Assembly: GCF_003073045.1 (NCBI RefSeq)
Contig: NC_037591.1
Span: 40,623,883-40,687,882, forward strand
Length of the DNA: 64,000 nt
DNA from: Pomacea canaliculata
Taxonomy: Eukaryota; Mollusca; Gastropoda; Architaenioglossa; Ampullariidae
Reading direction: 5' to 3'
Part shown: piece after piece, positions 38,756 through 53,300 of the stretch
How positions within the stretch are numbered: the first letter of the stretch is position 1
Layout: each line of letters opens with the position of its first letter
Program-made: the position numbers and the translations under genes
Notes under the pieces: generated by a model
The model's database searches: none
What the model was told of the DNA's origin: nothing
What the model saw: the letters and a program-made list of their open reading frames with translations, nothing else

Positions 38756-41700
38756 ACAAGCATAGACAGCTCCACTACATTGTTTGCTTTAGGCTTTCGG
38801 TGCTTTTAATCCAACAAACACTGTTGATGCGGAACAAAGCATAAGCCAGCACACGGCAGTAAACGGACTAGAATGTCAGACATTTACCGACACAAACCTA
38901 GCCATGCATGTTAAACATTAATGCAAAAGTTAATGAACTTCCGTCAGACTTTGTAGCCTTAAAGTAAGGCTATGCACATGCCATGATTTTACCGTGTTTA
39001 AAAAAAAATAAATCACATAAATTCACCGTGTTTTAGCCGTTTTTTACCGTTGTTTCCTTGTTGCCCTATTCAGGACCCTGTGTCTTGTATCCTGTCGCCC
39101 GTCGGTAATGACGGTAATTTATTTGCACGACGCACGCAACAACTTGCTGTCGCACTACCCAGCTCCTTGCAGGAATGTCTTTCCTTACATAGACTTGTCC
39201 TGAGGCGACTGACCAAAATGTTTGAACTTATGTTTAGTTACGACTGCAGCGCAAAAAAGTAATACAGAAAAAGTAAATGCTTTTTTTCTTACTTTACAAT
39301 TTATTAGCACTACCTCTGTTCCCAATGTTTATAAAATTCGAAATATTCCAGCGAAAAACACCCGGTGGGTCCTCCCGCCAAGTAACCGCAATATCCTCAT
39401 GAGACTGTTAGCAGACGAACTTTCGTGTGATGTCCCAGCAAACACACAAGATTCGGCCAACCGTGGGTCAATCTTGGAAAAAAGCTCGTTACATTGGCTT
39501 GCCTGTTGGCAAACATCTCTCAAATAAACTCCAGCGATGTGGAGACATGAATATTCATGACTATCAGGTTGTCCTTTGAAAAAATGTTTGTAATTATAAT
39601 TGTGTGTGTGTGTGTGTTGTTAAATTATAACTATACTTATACTTTACGGCTATCAGAGTCTCAAAAAAAATGGTCTATTATATTATCAAGAACAAACCTT
39701 CGCACGTGCTCGTGTTTGTGCCATGTAAACAGAGCGAAGTAAAGCCAGTCGTTCGGTGTTTACTTACAGATCTTCACATTTCGTAAAAAGCTTTCAAGGG
39801 GATATTATACAGATTTAAACAGTCACCGATCAGCATCTCAACTTTCAGCAACAATGAGCGATTCTTTCTGAGCAAACTGGCGACCCATCATCTTATAGTA
39901 CATCGCTTAGAACGAAACATTTTTTTAAAGTAAAGAACAGCAATTGATAAGATTTTTTAAAACTAATTTCTCGAGTTATTAAAGTTTATCTATATCAAAA
40001 TTGTCTCTAGCTTTTTCTGTTAATGATTTGTTTTCTTGATATATCATGACTCTTTGGATTGCAAAGGATGTACCACCTTATCGAGATTGTCGAAAATGGC
40101 AAGAAATCACCAACAAGTGTGCCTGATGGGTGGCTGGTGCTAGGCAGCGCAAAAGAAATATTTTGTCCTGGATCTGGTGGGGATATTCTAATCCCTAAAG
40201 TATTGTTCAGAAATAAAATCTGCCTAGTTACATGGGGCAAAAGAGATTGGTTGACCATGCACAAGAACTGGGGTCAACAAGTAACATGCTTTGAGGCAAT
40301 TTGATAAACAAGGAGAGAGAGAGGAGCTTGACCGAGGCGATTTCGAGCTCAACTGTTAGGACAGTATGTCTGGAACTCAACAGAATACTCAGTCGTGAGT
40401 TATGTCAGTTGTACAAAACTAGCAAAGCTAAGTTACATTAAGGGTTCAACTGCTATATATATCATATATTGAAATTCACAATAACAGTGAAGGTTGGGAG
40501 AAGATGGCGCACAGTGCCGACACAAGGCTAATGCACCCTAGGGAAGAGACTAATAGTGCGCCCCCGCCCCTCATATCTCTCCCCAAAGGAGAACCTTTTA
40601 TCATAAAAAAACTATTGGAATAATTATACCTATAGGCTGAACTCCATTCTCTTAATTCAAAATTTAAACAATAAATATAGGTTCACATAGTACTATTCAT
40701 TCTTACCGTGTTTTTTCTCAGGACTCAGCAGACTCGCATTCGTCAGCACACTTGCAGTCTAATCATTCCACATTTCCAGACACAATGCCAACCTACCTGT
40801 AAAGAACTACTTTTGGTGACAAATGAACCTTATAGCCTAGCTGAATGTGCATCGCGTGTAACATTCCTTCTTTCCACACAATAGCAGATACAAGGTTTTG
40901 CACCCGGGTTTTCCCCGTTGTCCTCCCACTTAAAGAACTTACCTGGCGTGACTGTTATAAGATAAAGACAGAGATAGAAGTGTAATGGAACCGCTCGCAC
41001 AACGGAATGTTAAGCTTTAAAACACAACTAACTCAACCACTTGTATGGATATTGAAACAAGAATGGTAATATAAGTAATAATGAAATATAAATAATGAAA
41101 ATAAAAACAGAGAAATCGTGTTAATAAAGCGTTAAAATAAAAAAAAAACTGATTTTCTCTAGCTCCTTTGTCCAGTCCTGATAATCTGATGACACTGTGA
41201 TAGATATATCTGTACCCTTTCCATCTAAGTATCTCTTAATTTCTCATCTTACAGAAGAACTAACAAGTAAAAATGCACTGGCTACAGGTTTGCTAGAAAT
41301 AGTACAAGGACTCGGTAGTGTCAAAGAATGGCTTATTAAAATTTCGAGAATTGGCTCTCCCTCTTCGATTAGTAAGAATTTCTTTTTGTCGAGAAAAGGT
41401 AAGTCTGTTTATCGTATGTAGGCGTGCATCATGTCCACATGGACATTGTCATGCCTACCGAATCAGACCTACACCAAAGAGTAGGGGATTTCAATCACTC
41501 GTGTAAAGGCTTTATGGTCGGTGACACTGCCATTGCACTGCACTCTGCTCACTGATGCAGACAAGAAATGTGCAGCACCTTTCTCTTGTCGTATTTTGCT
41601 GTTGTGTCCAGACCTCAAGCTATGACAGTTTCTAGCATCGAGATCACCCGAATGGCCGTGTCCCTTCCCGTCCCAAGTTACACCTGTTGAGCTGGACCTC

Positions 41701-44294
41701 GATACCACGGGATCCCTCAGTTGAGAAGGTGTGGACAAGGTGACACCTGACAGGTGGGTGGCACGAGGGAAAGTCTTCTCGATGCTAACAAGACAAAGAG
41801 TCGTAAAGGTGTAAAAATCATGGTGTCCAGGTTTGCCAACACTCATTCCAGTACCCAGCACCGCTCGCTCCGTGTCCAACCTGATCGAGTTTGTTGAAAA
41901 CTAGAGAAGTGTATAGCCTGTAGGTATATTTTATCAAATAAACAAACATTACAATTAGACAAATAAATTAATAAGCGTAATACACTCATTGAATCGAAAA
42001 CATAACAAATTTAAAAATTAAATATGAACTGATAGAAGAGAGTATGGAGTCCTATATATTGCAGGGATCCTCTCCGACCAGCCACATTCCCATCCACCAA
42101 CGCCGCCTTCCCTGCGCCCCCTGTAACTCCCTGCCCTCTACTTCCCCACTAGTAGGTGATCACCTTAACTACACACACCACCTCCACACACGTTCTTTCA
42201 ACACACAGGACAACCTGTCCATGGGCTTCTCGTTTGTTCTCTAGTAAAGCCCTTGTTGCTGCTTTGTTTTTTTTTCCTTCAAAGCTGCCGTCCCTTCCCC
42301 AAGAAGATCACAGGATAAAAAGAACACAGTCGTATTGGACAATGTAACGAGCATTTCCTTGTTTAGCCAAATGAGGAATTAAAAAAGTTCCACTACTACG
42401 ATGTATTTACCAGAAATGTTTGTAACCCGAAACCACTTCTCGCTGGAGTGTGGCGAGCTGTAGCTACACCCACAAACAACTTTGCTCGCATTTCAGCATC
42501 TTATTGTGCTAGAAACTTCATCATCACCAACACCAACAATAACAACAACATCAAAGTCTAAACTTTCTATAATTTTTCATTCATTATTCTTTAGATCTAC
42601 TTCAAATAACTTTGAGAAACTAGAGTTTAACGACCAAATGTTACAGACAAGGAAAATGTCAGGTGTCACATACCAAGGAAGGAAGAAAAACCAAAAAACA
42701 TTTTTAAATTGTAGGTCAACGACATAAATTAAAATTTTGGAAATATTTCAGATATTAATAGAGAGGGGACTTTTTCATACTTTGAGTTTCTAGGAGCAAT
42801 TTTTCATTCTTAGTGGCATTACTATTTATTTATTTGCTTTTAAATTTCGGCCCCAAAGAAATCAGTTCTGTCTGCTCATTTTGTCTTGAACTTTTCAACT
42901 GATTAACTAGTCATTGCTTAAAGACGATGATCAGACATTGTCTTCTGGGGAAATAATCTGTGTGTGTGTGTGTGAAAGACAGAGAGAGTGAGAGTGGTAC
43001 ACACGGGTTTGGACAGAGATATGTTTCTTGTTGTATGCTGCGCTTTTTCTATTTTATGTTTTTAGTGTAAAAGCTTGGAAAAAGAATACGAATTGTATTG
43101 GGTAGGGTTATGTTAAGTGTTACCTTTAGGATGAGTGGTTTGGTGTAGAGTTTTACTGTAGACAGAATGACTAAGCAGGTAAGAGATCAAGGTCAGGGTT
43201 CATTAAGCTGACAACTGTGATTGGCTTTTCGCGCATGCGTAGAATACCGCTGGAGAAAACTCATAACTTTCATGAGATATGTTGAAATTGCAGGTGGTCT
43301 GAGAGTTTGGTTTTCTAATTTCACATTTGAAAAGTTCTATCATTGCTGTGATTCTGTATTATGTCTGCCAACTGCTGTTCAACAACAGAGACAGCACACA
43401 CCACCTCTCCTGCTCTTCCATCTTGTGTGGTCATCACACATTTACAGCAAACTTACAAAAATGAGTTTTTGATCACAAATGCCCATTGTGTAATATTGTC
43501 TTTTCTACGGTACTTGAGATGTTCAGATTTTCGAAAAACTGAATTAATTGAAGGGCTAGGAGTTTTTGAGTTTTCGAGTAATTGGCTGTGTTAACTACGC
43601 CTATCACCTTGCCTCAGTGGAATTAGAGATCATTGTTTTTCCTTCATCCTGGTGACCTACACCCGACACTAGCGCGAAACTGTTATTAAAGACAAAAGGC
43701 TGTTCTTAAGGAAAACGAAAGGTGTCACATTAAAAAATAACAAGGAACAATAATCTAATTTTTTTAATTATTTTTTTTAATTTGTAGGCCGTCAATGGTA
43801 ATTAATCCTTTATAGATTAAGGTAGAGATATCTGCTACTGACATCAAATTAACTTACAATATAAAAACTGCAGGTAAACGAAAATTTCTAAAAGAGATCC
43901 TTATCACAAGTTTAATTGTCCGTCAAGGTGCACTCTTCCAGCTATTCAGTATCAGCTCGGAGGATTTTGGACAATATTCCCCATAAACCAAATAATTGTA
44001 TAATTTCTTTTTTCATAAGTGATGACAAATTTGCACTCTGCGCCTCGAAACAAGATGTTGAACATTTGAAAATAATAAAGATACAAAGATACGGTTAACT
44101 GCCAGTGTACAACACACGAAGAATAAACTGAGATTGTGAAATGGACAAACCTGACTAAAGACAAAAAAGGAACCTGATTAAATGTCTCTTCTTTTCTACA
44201 TCCTTGATAGACAGACAAATAAAAGCTCAGCTCCATCTGCGCTCACTGTACTGAGGTCTGACAACTTGACATCAACGGCAAAGTCTCGCAACAG
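38756..44294. other. Divergent intergenic region between genes A and B
   Basis: No domain-bearing ORF found. Frames at 39,222-39,527, 41,469-41,879 and 42,044-42,244 have no recognisable similarity. TG repeats lie at about 39,601 and 42,959. Promoters for B, and possibly A, should be here or just beside it, but none is identifiable by eye. Confidence 0.5.
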
Positions 44295-44316
44295 ATGGAG
44301 GGACTCCCATCACTTG
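44295..44316 (+). CDS. Gene B exon 1 (start codon exon, predicted)
   Basis: ATGGAGGGACTCCCATCACT then TG precedes a strong donor GTAAGT. Phase 1 fits exon 2 exactly and gives MEGLPSLAISITAPLILCFI, a good signal peptide. It is chosen because the paralogue start is lost in exon 2. The real exon extends 5' as UTR. RNA evidence is needed. Confidence 0.55.
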
Positions 44317-47300
44317 GTAAGTCCTCTTTATCCAGTTTCTGGAAGCGAGTATACATAAAAATCTTATGAAATGAATGCTAAAATACCATTTTTACAAGCG
44401 CATTGCAGCAACGATTACTTTCGACATATCACAACATAACAACAGAGTTTTGCTTGTTATTGGTGGAAGATACTAATTCCATGAAGAACACTGAGACTAT
44501 CCATGAAAGTCATATACATTTTCTTCCAGATGTACAGGATATCATACACATAATAACTATGATACAACTGGAAGCTCAGATAAAGGGTTGTTCAGAAGAA
44601 CAAACAGTATTCACTAAAAGAGATTGCTACATTATTTAAAGCATTTAATAGTATTTAATTGAAAAATCCTTCCGCCACAATCGAAACAGCCAGATAAGGT
44701 AGTCGTTCTCTTGATTTCATATTTGAATTTCTGTGGAGAAAACTGATTCGACATTTTGTGCCAGAGATTTACATGAATGGTAAATATATTCCAAAATCCT
44801 TAAAATTACAAACCAATAAATCCATTATAAACTTGAAGAGGTTAATCAGAGCTTTTTTTATTTCAGCGATCTCAATAACTGCGCCACTTATATTGTGTTT
44901 TATTACATTTGGAGCTCACCAGCAGGTGCAAGGTAATCAAAAAGTAATTCCACATTCTTAAACTGTCCTGAAGTTTTATACATGTATATACCCGGTAACA
45001 TTTTTTTAATTAGCAGCATACTTATTACATTTATTACTTATTAAACACTCAGTACAGACTTTCAATGAAATATTCATGAATTAAAAACATTGAAAGACCT
45101 TTTGATGATTACCGTATATAAGGAAATACAAGACTCCTGATAACTAATCCCTAAAACGTCTTAAATTTATATTTGCCTTCTAGCTTGTGGTGGTGTATAT
45201 AATTGTTTATCCGGTTCCATTACGTCTCCATTGTACCCGAGCTCGTACCCGGATGATCAGGACTGTGTTTACATAATCAAGGCAGCAACAGGATATTGCA
45301 TAACCCTGACATTTCTCCATTTTGAACTCGCAGATGATACGGAATATTGCGACCACGACTATTTGCAAGTATGAGTTTAAATGTTTACAGATTTAAAGGT
45401 TTTAGTCGACAGTTGAGTCCACAGTCCTTAAACGACTCCATAAGGTGTGTTTTTATCGCATTTTCTTACACGTTACCATTTAGATAGTCCACTTTTACCC
45501 AGACAGATACAGACAAAAAAAAAAAAAAACAACAAAAAAAAAAACAACAAACAAACCTATGGTTAAAGCTAATTATTCCCTTAACGTCCCTTTCGTTCTC
45601 GAGATACACGCCTAAGAATGCTAGCCTTGATATAGCGAGGCCAAATCGTGACGTCACGCCTAATTAACATACTATTGGTCCTCTCTACTCACTTAGACCT
45701 CCACAGTGTAAACGTACATCGTATGCAAGTCTGTACCTACTAACGTCAACAAAAATCCTAATTTCAGAAATCAATATAAAATCAAACTAAAACTTATTTC
45801 CCCACAAACTCATTAGCCTATTTCACAGACTGCATTATGAAACACAAAATCCAATTAGCGATAACAAGTCTTTTATTAAAGTCACTTTTTAATGGAGTGC
45901 TCTTTGATAAAGCAGTTATCAAGTTGGGAGCTCTGATATAAAAAAAGAAGACCAACACGATAGGTTTTGCCCCTTTGCGTCCCCCGCCCGTTCAGTTTCC
46001 CTTCCATTCCAATGATTGAAAAAATAAGGAAAGGTTTGTGACAAAGAATCTCTGTACATAAAGGGTTTTAATTTTTTCTGTGCATCCTAGTATTCGCATG
46101 AGTGAATCTTGAAAAGAGATTTTAGTATAAAACGTTTGAACGACGCTTTATCCAATTTTATTTTAAAAATCCCTTTCCCCTTCCTCCAGCTTCCCCAAAG
46201 CATCTTTAGTGACAGGATGACAGTAAGTTTCTACTGTATACTTTGACAGAGTATTTTTTCTCCTCACCAAGATTACAGATGGCGGACTTGATACGTCACC
46301 GTATATGGGTACCTTCTGCAACACAATAATTTTCCAACGACGCTCATCATCAAACACCATGTGGATGAAATTCCATTCTGATTCTTCACGATCCGGAGCT
46401 GGCTTTGAGGCAAACTATACCACAGGTAAAAAACACTTCGACATATTTTATATCTAATGGAAACGTATAGCATCCAAGTATCTACAAACAGGCATCTGTT
46501 AAATAATCAAGACAGAAATTCATCGTAGAACAAATTATTTATTGGAAACACAGTCCTTTTCTCAAGAATGGAGGGAACAGTATGTAGACCATGTAAAACT
46601 TCGATTTCTAGATGACCGCCATATCTTATTTTGTCTGAAGTCGATCACGATTGAACGGTAAAGAATAAAAGTAATGAAAATTAAAGTGTTTTCGTTTCTT
46701 ACATAATAACTATTTACATCAGGATTAAAACTATTTAAGTCAAACAAACACACGCATAGACACAGACACACAGATACACACTCTTCAGCAATAAGTGATA
46801 AGAACGTGTCTCACAAAACATCTCTTATGAGGTCAACTGTAGCCAAACAGGATTTCCCTTCCGTTGTTCATATTCTTTGCGACTTGTGAACACAAACGGC
46901 GGACACGAGTAGTGGGGGGAGGAAAGGATGCAGACACGTGCACAAGGACAGGAAGTCTTTACGACATGTAAGTTGTCTGTTCTTGTTTTTGCCGCAATAT
47001 GTAAAATATATGGCTCGACTTTATCTTTGTTAATATCTTCAAAAAGATTTTGACGATTATTATCTGCAGAGATAATCCCTCCAAAGTTCACCCTTTCAAC
47101 TGCATCTGAACCTCCAAGCATTTTCCGACGGGAAATCGACATATTTAGCTGGATTAACATCTCTCCCAGTGGACTGCAAGACCCTGGTGGCATTGACTAC
47201 GACCAAGAGGAGAGTCGCATCTACTGGACTGACAGAGCAGAGAAGACGATCAGATCAGCCAATATTGATGGCAGCGACGTTCGCCTTGTTCAAAATTTGA

Positions 47301-50300
47301 GCTCCGGTAACTCGTGTCAATCAAAAATAAATAAATTGTATATAAATATTTAAAAGCTGAACATTACTCATTTATGAGAACTTATTCGCTTAATGATAAG
47401 CATGGCATTGTCTTTTATTTCTCGCATAACCGTCCTGGATTGTTTCTCTTCTCGTTGGGAACATGTAGGTGACAAGTCCCAGCCTTATATGGTGATCCCG
47501 GTTTCAGTTGATGTCGAGAGAGACAACGGTTTTTCCTTAAATTTGACATTATGTAAAACATTCATTTTGTTTCAAATGTTACTTTTGTTTAGGAGGTTGT
47601 TTGTGTAAAGATCTACAAGTTATTTTTAGAATTCCCTTTTACTACTGTAGTATTCGATGAAATAAGGGTTAACAAATAATCGGCTCTATGATGATGATGA
47701 TGACAAAGACGACGATGATGATGATAATGTGAGAAGCATGAACAGAAACTAAAAAAAGATGAACTTGGTTTTTTTAAATAATAAAAAATACTTATAATAT
47801 TTTCCAGTCTCTGTGCCAGACGGCCTGTGTGTAGACGCTCTGTCCAGGCTCATCTTCTACACAGACGCAGGCAATAAAGTCATCGGCATGATCACCATGT
47901 ACAGCAACACTCATCGAATAGTCATCAACTCTACCATTGAGAAGCCAAAAGACATCGAGCTTGACAAGCACAATGGGTAAAAACATAAAAAGTTTCAAAA
48001 TTGTTTTAATACAGAAAGCAAAACATCATTGATCGCATGGTTACTGACCTTTTTGAAAAAAGAAAACAAGAACTATTATAAGCCATACAGTGATCGTCAA
48101 TAACCTCACGATATCTCGCAGATTTCTGACTTTGGAAAGGTTGCTGAAGCAAACACACGCACCCACGCACACACTTAAACAGACACGGAAACAAACACAT
48201 TATTTCTTTCTCCTCAGATGTGGGGTTCCACCTAAGACATGAAAAAGCACTTACTCCGCGTCCTTCACGAACAGTTGCTCCTGTGCCAACGGTTCCTTGT
48301 GTAGGAGAGCACCGACCTTTCGCTTAACTCCAAAACTGTGCCTACACTAGAAATTGGGTGAAAATATCAATTGTAGGTAGACTCTAGTACAGACCTGGGC
48401 AAACGCCGGCACGGGGGCCGGATCCGGCCCGCCTCCTGTCTCTGACCGGCCCGCCCGCTGGCCGCCCACCAGTAAATATACTATATATACAGTATTGGGT
48501 AAAACTGAGTTAACTATATTAGTCCGGCCCTCTAGAACCATCCCAGTTTCTCATCCGGCCCCTTGGGAAAATTAATTGCCCACCCCTGCTCTAGTACATT
48601 TGAATTGCAGCTTCAAAGGTTTGGAACATTGGGATATTTTTACAAATACAAAAACTGAACCTACCAGGTTTTGTGGCAAAGTCGCCCTCCAACAAGCAGC
48701 ATGTCTCGGCACCTTCATGTTTCACTCCTTTAGTGAACGACTGGCATTCCATTTACAAAATATATAGTACTTATTTGATTTTCCATAAGTCATTCGATCA
48801 CGCATCTACAAATTCATTCCCAGTCTCACCTGCCGTACACCGTTCACAGTCACAGGCTCAGATAAAGTCCTCTGCAAAGTGCAGTCTACAGAGGATCATC
48901 ATGCCGATGGACACAGTGGTTGTGAAGGTTTTTTTTTTTTTTTTGCATGGTGTTATCAAGAACAGGTGGTAATGAACATCCTTGAAGAACGAAATCTGTT
49001 GTTTGAATGACTTCACCCTGTTAGATGTTGAGTAGTGTGATCTTTAAGGAATTGTACAATGCTTTGATAGTTTGAAGAAGGGGCTTTGTGATACTGAATT
49101 TGCGCGTGTACCCACTTGTTCAATACTGTATAATATAAAGATATTGTTGATGTTGTAGATGTTTCTCCCTCAGAATGAAGCAAATGAACATCTATTGAAG
49201 CCTTTGCTTTATTAAGTCTGGAATGTTTTCTAGCACTTCCTCAAAGTCGCTGAGGCGAGCGTTGATTACTTTAAACACGACATGCTGAATCTGATGATTA
49301 TTAACCTTATGGTCCTGTTGTCCTGTTGTTTATAAATTATTTGATGTTTATTTCTTTAAAAGGGGAACTGGCCAGTGACCCTGACATTGTACTGAGCCTC
49401 TTTGCTTTCCCAAATTATTATTTAGTACAAAGCAATAATGGCATTGATTGTTGCTTGACCAATTATCTTGAGCCGCTCAGCTGTCAGTACCAGATGACCT
49501 CTGCTTGTAGATTGTGTAGATCATCACCTCTCCCCATAGGACTAGTGGGTCTGCAGGTGTCTAAGTGTCGTCTGCTCGCTTTAGAGGATAGGATTTTATA
49601 GTCTATAATTAACTGTAATATGAAGAGGTACTTACAGTTTTTCATCTTCGTAAAGCAGCTCACTCTGGTCTTTTTCGTCATCATTGTTTTCGTTGAAAAC
49701 TTACATTTTGTGCTGATCTGTGTTGGTTAAGGTCTTCAGCAGGTGATGCTTTGCTCTTCAATTTTTATTTATCTACCCTCTCCTTTATATTGCTGATGTT
49801 ACTTTTAACTATTATTGACTTTGTAGATAGTTATATTTTGCGTTTTCTTTGTTTCTGGCCTTTCTTTGGTAACAAAGATCTAGAACATTTTCTGTTGACC
49901 AAGAAAGTTTGTTTTTCTGCCTAAGCTGCCTAGCTTAACTGAGCTAAATACATCAACCAAATATTCTTTCTCTGCATTTTTACAAAAGAAGTATTTCTGC
50001 AAAGTTTCATTAAAGTAAAAAAGTGCGGTTTTCACAGGTATAAACACAAACAAACACACGCGCGTGCGGACACATATTTTGCAAACATTTTGTTTTATAA
50101 TTTAAATGTATAATGATAAGTTATAACTACAATTTAATATAAAGTGAATGTTTAAATAGAAACCTTTCATTTTGGGGGTAAAACACCAACCTAGGGTAAT
50201 ATACTGGAGCGACCGTGGCGCCACACCTACCATAGAGCGAGCCAACTATGACGGTACAGGACGTCAGACTCTGGTCTCAGGGGGCGAGTATCTCAACCAA

Positions 50301-53300
50301 CCCAACGCCATCGCTCTCGACACCAACAGTGAGATTCTCTCTCATCGTCCTTTCATTCGTCCATCTGTACTTTCCTACTCATTTTTTTCTTTCTTCTGTG
50401 TTATTTTATTACAGCTGAAGATTCGTGTTATTGTGAGTATTTGCCCGGTAGTATATTTCATCCAATGGGTAGGAGGTTTTGACTGTCTGTATATCTTTGT
50501 GAGTACATGCATGCGTGCAGGTGGCAGACTGTACTGGGCAGATGGTGGCACGCAGAAGGTAGGCTGGGTGGACTTGAAAGCCAGGAACATTTTAGTGATT
50601 CTAACTGAACAGGGATCACTCTTTCACGGCATGGACATCTATCAGAACGACCTCTTCATATCAGACTGGCAGTCGGTAGATTTTCATGCATTTCCTTTAC
50701 ATGACAATCGTTTAACTTGCTGTCAGTCGGAAAAGTTCTCACTAATGGTTCTAATAATATAATTAAAGTACTACAGAAATCATAATTTATTAACTCTCAG
50801 AAATCCAAATACACAGTTAGTAAAGCATGGAGCTCTTTAAGTGAAATACATCTATTTGCTGTTACAAATTCCTTCCATCTTTATTCTTCGGATGTTTGAA
50901 ATTGAAGAAGATAAATGCTGTGTGTCTACTCATGTAGTTATGTGTGTTTGTGAGTGTTTATTTATACCAATCCACTTTCTTTTTCCAGTTCTACTTACAG
51001 CTCTTTTAATAGAAATTGGTCAGTAATACATCGCTATGGAACGAATGGGACAAAACAAAATGATGTTTCGATATATAGAGGACTATACAATGATATCCGT
51101 GTCTACGCAGAGGAAACAGAAGATAAAGGTACGAGGGCGGTATTAAATGCTTTTCAGTGTAGACATCAATAGTTTTACCTGGAAACTCCACACACAGGTA
51201 AAGATGTTGAATACAGTCTTGTAATAAGCTAGGACTTGACTATCGATGTAAGCGTTTAGCCTTATTTTGAAAAAAAAATCAAAGCAAAAAACTATTATTT
51301 TTAGCTGTTTATATTTTCAGTTCGGGTACCTTGTCTCTTATCACAGGACCAAACGGATGTGGAAACAACAACGGTGGCTGTAGTTACATCTGTATACCGA
51401 CTCCTGGCAACAGAAGTAAATGTCTTACTGATGGCACAGAGTCCAGTAGGTGACCAATACATATTTGGCAAACAGCTCTGCTAATTCAAAACCATTCATC
51501 CAAAAATACAGAAATTACACACGTCTATATGTCTAAAGTTACTTTTATAAATACTATTATTGTACGCAAGAGCCTTGGAGGATAGTCACTGTATCATGAA
51601 ACTATTTGTTAAATGTTAATCGCATGCTATTACACTTTGCGGTGGTCAAATTGCCACAACAATAAATAAAACATAGACATGTAAAAGTAAACCAATTTCT
51701 GGTTTTTCGATTCGCAAAAACAAAACCAAAAAAAAAAAATGAATAAAAATTATAAAAAAAACAACGGAGTGGGGTCATAAGTAAGACAAAGAGAAAACAG
51801 AGAGACACTGAAGAGTGCGGGATCAATATTTTCTGTCCTGATTCAAAATTTCAGAAATGAAAACTACTCATAACGTTGACGCAGAATACATATTTTTAAT
51901 AGAGAAACATGTTTTTTGCTAATGACATGCACATATCTGTTCTTTTTCTCTAAAGATTGTAGTGCTTCAGTCTCATGTGGTAAAACGATCCAAATATATA
52001 TATATATATACATATAAAGTTTTTTTAACAATACTTTTATCGTACTGTGAGACCTCTCCTACTCTTCCAATAAGAACGATGATGTAAACTGACGTCCATA
52101 CATAAGACACTTTTGTCGTCGTCAGTCGCTCGTGTGTCTTTGAGCCTACTGAGCCACTCTCTCTGTCTAACTTTAGTCCACTAAGTCATAAATAGTTTCA
52201 CATACTCTTGTTGACAGCTTATACAAAAAGTCTTTCCTACGAGTGACAGTAAAAGGCGACACACGCCTCACACCATCACCAGAGACACGATGACGAACAC
52301 ACGTCTGACAGGACTGGTGAACTTCGAGAGCTTATTCTCGTGTTTGTCTCAAAATACTTGTATATACTGTTTGTGAAGAAACAAGCTAGAAACATCTACC
52401 AACTACGTTCTCGCACCGAATATTCTGTCTAAGAAGACTGTCAGAGTCACACATGCACACACTGTCGGTATAGACGAGGGCGGCAATCCCTGTTGTCCGA
52501 TACCCCGAGCTACTCACAAACTTCCAAACGTCGATTTGATGTTTACATAGAACACCAATAAAAACGAAATAAGGTCTTCGACATTTTAAAACTGATGTTA
52601 TCAAATTGAATGACAGCAAAACATTTTTTCTCCAATCAATGAAAACTTTCGCTGTATTTATAATTTATTTTTCATCAATCCCCAGCAAGCACCTACGGCA
52701 TAACTACAGACAGTACACCGACATCACGTGATTTGGTCACATTGAGCTCTACAGGTGAACCCACCAAATTACCAGGTAACCATTAGCTAATTCTGTGTCA
52801 GTTCTCATTTTAGCAAAATGTTTCCTGGACAGCCAATATTTTCCTGATGATTACTTAAAACTTTTCGGGTGAGAATACAATACTTATACACAATTTACTA
52901 TACACTATACGACGACAGTAAGAAAATAAAGTCAGTATAAGGTTGTTGCCTTAGACACTATTACCTATATATATATATCAACTACATCACTACTTCATAG
53001 GAGGGTTAGTACGACTACTTCTGGTGCCGGGAATTGTCGTGTCCTTCTTGAGGTACCTCTCCCTAGTACCTCCACATTCTATAAATAGCAGGGTATACGC
53101 GACGATCTGAGTGAAACATCGCTAGATGACAAAGACTGGCAGTGGATACATTTAGTGCAGCATTTAAGACGAATATCACAACTCGACCAGCCTCTCCATT
53201 CTTCCGATAAGCGTTAGTAACCGTTTCATAACCCTTGAACTCTGGTTAACGAGCAACAGGTTTGCTGGTCTTGCCTACGACCCATTAATTAATAAATAGC

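Noticed and set aside
41469..41879. 136-codon minus-strand frame as a gene
   Set aside because: No recognisable domain, no splice context; likely chance in GC-richer DNA.
48673..48972. Reverse-transcriptase-like motif (LIFHKSFDHAS)
   Set aside because: A single weak motif without the surrounding RT blocks.
50672..50677. Donor TCG/GTAGAT for gene B exon 8
   Set aside because: It would enter exon 9 in a frame with an early TAA; CA/GTCGGT four bases upstream keeps the frame and matches gene A.
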